Positions 61,299 through 64,000 of a stretch of 64,000 nt of DNA are shown one piece after another. A program made the position numbers and the translations under genes. The notes beneath the pieces were generated by a model, which had not been told where the DNA came from, did not search any database, and saw only the letters and a program-made list of their open reading frames with translations. The DNA comes from Neobacillus massiliamazoniensis (GTDB lineage: Bacteria > Bacillota > Bacilli > Bacillales > Cytobacillaceae): assembly GCF_001048695.1 (NCBI RefSeq), contig NZ_CVRB01000003.1, positions 558,001 through 622,000 on the forward strand, written 5' to 3'. The first letter of the stretch is position 1, and each line of letters starts with the position of its first letter.

Positions 61299-62499
61299 AA
61301 TGATTGGCATTGGGGATGAGGGGAAAGAAAGCTTGCTCCCAATGTATGAAAAATGGATTTATGAAAGTGATGTATTAATAGGAGGAAAGCGTCAACTTTC
61401 CTTTTTTTCTGAATTCCAAGGCGAAAAAATCGTCATTGAGAGCGGACTTTCAACACTCGTGGAACGGTTGCAGTCGGAGACAAGAAACGTTGTCATTTTG
61501 GCCTCTGGCGACCCTTTGTTCTATGGAATCGGAAGCTATTTATCTACAAAAATTGATTTGGAAATCTATCCTTACTTAAGTTCTGTCCAGCTTGCCTTTG
61601 CCAAAATGAGAGAGAGATGGCAGGATGCTTATTTCACTAGCGTTCACGGCAGGAGTATGAAAGGACTGGCCCAGCGGATTGATGGAAAAGAGAAAGTCGC
61701 GATTTTAACAGATACGGAAAATTCCCCGAATAAAATCGCTCAGTATCTCCTTTCCTTTGGTATGACTGAATATCAGGCGTTTGTGGGAGAGAACTTGGGA
61801 AGTGAACAGGAACGATGTCGCTGGTTCAGTCTCGACGGAATGAAGGATGCGGAGTTTTCACCGCTCAATGTCGTAATACTTAAGAAAACAGGAGAAAATC
61901 CTAAGTGGTCCACCGGCATTGACGATGAGGAGTTTTATCAGCGTAAACCGGATAAAGGTTTAATCACAAAAAAAGAAATTCGTACGTTAAGCATCAGTGC
62001 CTTACGGTTAAAGGAAGACAGCATTGTTTGGGATATTGGTACGTGTACGGGTTCTATCGCGATTGAAGCGGCTAAAATCGCCCGGGAAGGACAAGTCTTT
62101 GCGATTGAAAAGAACGACGGAGACCTAGAAAACTGCAAACAAAATTTGGCTAAATTCCGCGTCGATGCCACAATCGTTCATGGGAAAGCACCAGAGGGAT
62201 TAGATACCTTCCCCAATCCAGATGCAGTCTTTATCGGCGGGACAGCTGGCGGGATGGAGGAAATTTTGGATATCTGCTGCAGCTGCTTGAAGGAGGGTGG
62301 ACGCATCGTCTTAAATGCCGTCACCATCGAAAATCTTTCGGAGGCCATGGCGGCGTTTAAACAGCGGAGTTATCACACCAATATTACGCTCGCACAAATT
62401 TCCAGAAGTAAGCCGATTTTGAATCTTACAAGATTCGATGCGTTAAATCCGATATACATAATAGAAGCTTGGCGTCAGGAAGGGGAGTTAAGATGTTAG
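61282..62499 (+). CDS. cbiET: CbiET fusion, precorrin-6Y/7 C5,C15-methyltransferase (decarboxylating)
   Basis: A 405-residue fusion. The N-terminal 210 residues are CbiE ([43 protein letters not shown]). The C-terminal half is CbiT ([51 protein letters not shown]). Together they methylate C5 and C15 and remove a carboxylate. The gene overlaps cbiD by 17 bases and cbiL by 7. Confidence 0.94.
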   Translation: MVVSIKMIGIGDEGKESLLPMYEKWIYESDVLIGGKRQLSFFSEFQGEKIVIESGLSTLVERLQSETRNVVILASGDPLFYGIGSYLSTKIDLEIYPYLSSVQLAFAKMRERWQDAYFTSVHGRSMKGLAQRIDGKEKVAILTDTENSPNKIAQYLLSFGMTEYQAFVGENLGSEQERCRWFSLDGMKDAEFSPLNVVILKKTGENPKWSTGIDDEEFYQRKPDKGLITKKEIRTLSISALRLKEDSIVWDIGTCTGSIAIEAAKIAREGQVFAIEKNDGDLENCKQNLAKFRVDATIVHGKAPEGLDTFPNPDAVFIGGTAGGMEEILDICCSCLKEGGRIVLNAVTIENLSEAMAAFKQRSYHTNITLAQISRSKPILNLTRFDALNPIYIIEAWRQEGELRC

Positions 62500-63194
62500 G
62501 GACATTATACGGCTTAGGGGTCGGCCCGGGGGATCCGGAACTGATCACCGTAAAGGCGTTTCGAAAATTAAAGGAATCACCAGTCATTGCCTATCCAAAG
62601 AAACAAAGGGGTAGCAAAAGCTATGCCCATCGAATCATTGATGCCTATATTCAGCCGAATGAAAAGGAGATGCTGGGCCTTGTCTTTCCGATGACAAAGG
62701 ATCCGGTGACATTGGAAAGAAAATGGACGGAAACAGTGGAAAGTGTCTGGGAGAAGCTGCAGGAGGGGAAGGATGTTGCTTTTGTAACAGAAGGAGATCC
62801 CCTGCTTTACAGTACTTTTATCCATATGATGCGCCTCATGCAGGAGAAACATCCGGAGGCCCCGATTGAGGTAGTCCCTGGAATTTCTTCAATAAATGGA
62901 GCGGCCTCAAGGCTCGGGATTCCATTAGCAGATGGTGATGAGCATGTGGCGATTGTTCCGGCTCGGGATGACTATGAAACAATGAAAAAAGTAATCGAAG
63001 AGAATGATTGTGTCATTTTTATAAAAGTAGCGAAAGTAATCGATTTAATGCTGGAAGTTTTACGTGATTTAGGTCTGCTTCACAAGGCTTCGGTCGTTAC
63101 AAAGGTGACATCGGATGAAGAGATTATTTGGCGGGCTGACGAGCTGGAAGGAGCCGAGCTTGAATACTTAACGTTAATGGTGGTGAGGAAATGA
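62493..63194 (+). CDS. cbiL: CbiL, cobalt-factor II C20-methyltransferase
   Basis: A 233-residue methyltransferase of the CobI/CbiL group: [65 protein letters not shown] lies just before the ATG; the longer frame starts inside cbiET. It adds the C20 methyl group, an early step. Confidence 0.94.
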   Translation: MLGTLYGLGVGPGDPELITVKAFRKLKESPVIAYPKKQRGSKSYAHRIIDAYIQPNEKEMLGLVFPMTKDPVTLERKWTETVESVWEKLQEGKDVAFVTEGDPLLYSTFIHMMRLMQEKHPEAPIEVVPGISSINGAASRLGIPLADGDEHVAIVPARDDYETMKKVIEENDCVIFIKVAKVIDLMLEVLRDLGLLHKASVVTKVTSDEEIIWRADELEGAELEYLTLMVVRK

Positions 63195-63964
63195 AGTTAT
63201 ATATCATCGGAGCTGGTCCCGGGGATCCGGATTTAATTACGGTAAAAGGACTGCAGCATCTTCAGGATGCAGACGTTGTCCTATATGCAGACTCCCTTGT
63301 CAACGAAGAATTGATTGCCAAAGTGAAGCCGTCTGCGGAAGTGCTGAAAACTGCAGGTATGCATCTGGAAGAGATGGTGGACATTATGGCCGACCGCATC
63401 AAGCAAGGTAAAAAGGTTGTCCGGGTTCATACCGGAGATCCAGCGGTCTATGGGGCAATCATGGAGCAAATCGTTCTTTTAAAAAAGAAGAACATAGAAG
63501 TAGAAATCGTTCCGGGTGTTAGCTCCGTTTTTGCCGCAGCTGCGGCGGCACAAGCCGAGTTGACGATTCCCGATTTGACGCAAACCGTGATCCTGACAAG
63601 AGCCGAGGGCCGGACCCCGGTGCCGGAATTTGAAAAGCTTGCGGATTTAGCGAAACATCATTGCACGATTGCACTCTTCTTAAGTGCGACGTTGACGAAA
63701 AAGCTGGTTAAGGAATTGACCGGGGCCGGTTGGAGTAAGGATACCCCTGTTGCGGTCGTCTATAAAGCTTCATGGCCGGATCAAAAAATTGTCCGGACGA
63801 CACTTGAACGGTTGGACGAAGATATGCGGATAAACGGGATTCGCAAGCAGGCGATGATTTTGGCCGGCTGGGCCTTAGACGAAAACATTCATGACCGAGA
63901 TTACCGTTCAAAGCTCTATGACAAAACGTTTACGCACGGATTCCGCCGGGGGGTGGAGGCTTGA
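63191..63964 (+). CDS. cbiF: CbiF, cobalt-precorrin-4 C11-methyltransferase
   Basis: A 257-residue methyltransferase: LYIIGAGPGDPDLITVKGLQ, VLYADSLVNEELI, RVHTGDPAVYGAIMEQI, IVPGVSSVFAAAAAAQAELT, matching CobM/CbiF. It methylates C11. The start overlaps cbiL by 4 bases and the stop overlaps the next start by one base. Confidence 0.95.
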   Translation: MKLYIIGAGPGDPDLITVKGLQHLQDADVVLYADSLVNEELIAKVKPSAEVLKTAGMHLEEMVDIMADRIKQGKKVVRVHTGDPAVYGAIMEQIVLLKKKNIEVEIVPGVSSVFAAAAAAQAELTIPDLTQTVILTRAEGRTPVPEFEKLADLAKHHCTIALFLSATLTKKLVKELTGAGWSKDTPVAVVYKASWPDQKIVRTTLERLDEDMRINGIRKQAMILAGWALDENIHDRDYRSKLYDKTFTHGFRRGVEA

Positions 63965-64000
63965 TGATCGAGCTTCAGGAAGCGCAAAAAGCCCAGATTA
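63964..64000 (+). CDS. cbiG: Start of the next cobalamin gene, probably cbiG (cut by window)
   Basis: ATG overlapping the cbiF stop (TGATG) begins a frame (MIELQEAQKAQI) that runs off the edge. Twelve codons are not enough for recognition; cbiG is inferred from the P. megaterium operon order, where it follows cbiF. Confidence 0.45.
   Translation, partial: MIELQEAQKAQI

Noticed and set aside
1-64000. tRNA, rRNA, prophage or integrative-element attachment sites
   Set aside because: None of the typical sequences (tRNA arms, rRNA cores, integrase genes, direct repeats at tRNA ends) was seen by eye.

Overview
The window looks like chromosomal DNA of a spore-forming member of the Bacillaceae (Bacillus, Neobacillus, Priestia or a close relative). 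The evidence is a low-GC composition, strong AAGGAGG-type ribosome binding sites with frequent TTG and GTG starts, sporulation and spore genes (SpoIIM-like, a SpoIISA/B/C toxin-antitoxin locus, a CwlJ germination hydrolase, a CotA-type laccase), and an oxygen-independent cobalamin operon in the same order as the Priestia (Bacillus) megaterium cbiW-H60-X-J-C-D-ET-L-F-G operon.

Layout. 1-5.3 kb: a MoxR ATPase / DUF58 / SpoIIM-like / RDD membrane cluster, a palindrome-flanked repeat element, and a pair encoding a small membrane protein and a truncated MltG-like protein. 5.7-10.3 kb: a large secreted HEFQH metallopeptidase, then a phospholipid methyltransferase-like gene coupled to a VanR/VanS-type two-component system. 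10.5-21.7 kb: an unusual 1056-residue UvrA-like ATPase, a spoIIS toxin-antitoxin locus with two small antitoxin-like genes, a NarL/LiaR-type two-component system, and three paralogous polytopic membrane proteins. 21.7-28.1 kb: an accessory stretch with decayed genes, a DUF2690 secreted protein, a visibly GC-richer block (NTF2-like, SDR fragment, WYL regulator, DinB), and DoxX-like plus b561-like membrane proteins. 28.5-33 kb: a tnpB-only IS200/IS605-family element, a GNAT acetyltransferase, a DUF3626 protein, a YmcC-like protein and a partial duplicate of the GNAT locus that preserves the empty insertion site of the IS. 33-36.5 kb: a TetR regulator divergent from a HlyD-type adaptor and a DHA2 MFS exporter.

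37-45 kb is a polyphosphate locus: DUF202 membrane protein, Ppk1, a CHAD-domain protein with an N-terminal zinc ribbon, Ppx/GppA and a second Ppk1 preceded by three TTTACA boxes at 11-bp spacing that look like a PhoP site. 45-54.5 kb: CotA laccase, CwlJ, an orphan histidine kinase, a Cys-rich metallothionein-like protein, a CopC-CopD copper protein with a NosL-like remnant in front, and a PQQ-type sugar dehydrogenase-like protein. 55-64 kb: two tandem cobalamin riboswitches, each followed by its own terminator, lead into the cbi operon, which runs off the right edge in cbiG.

No tRNA, rRNA or CRISPR array was recognised. The most notable items are the double-Ppk1/CHAD/DUF202 polyphosphate locus, the TnpB element with its internal paralogous empty site, the tandem B12 riboswitches, the paralogous membrane trio beside a two-component system, the UvrA-like protein with an unexplained zinc-rich C-terminal half, and the 19-cysteine repeat protein.
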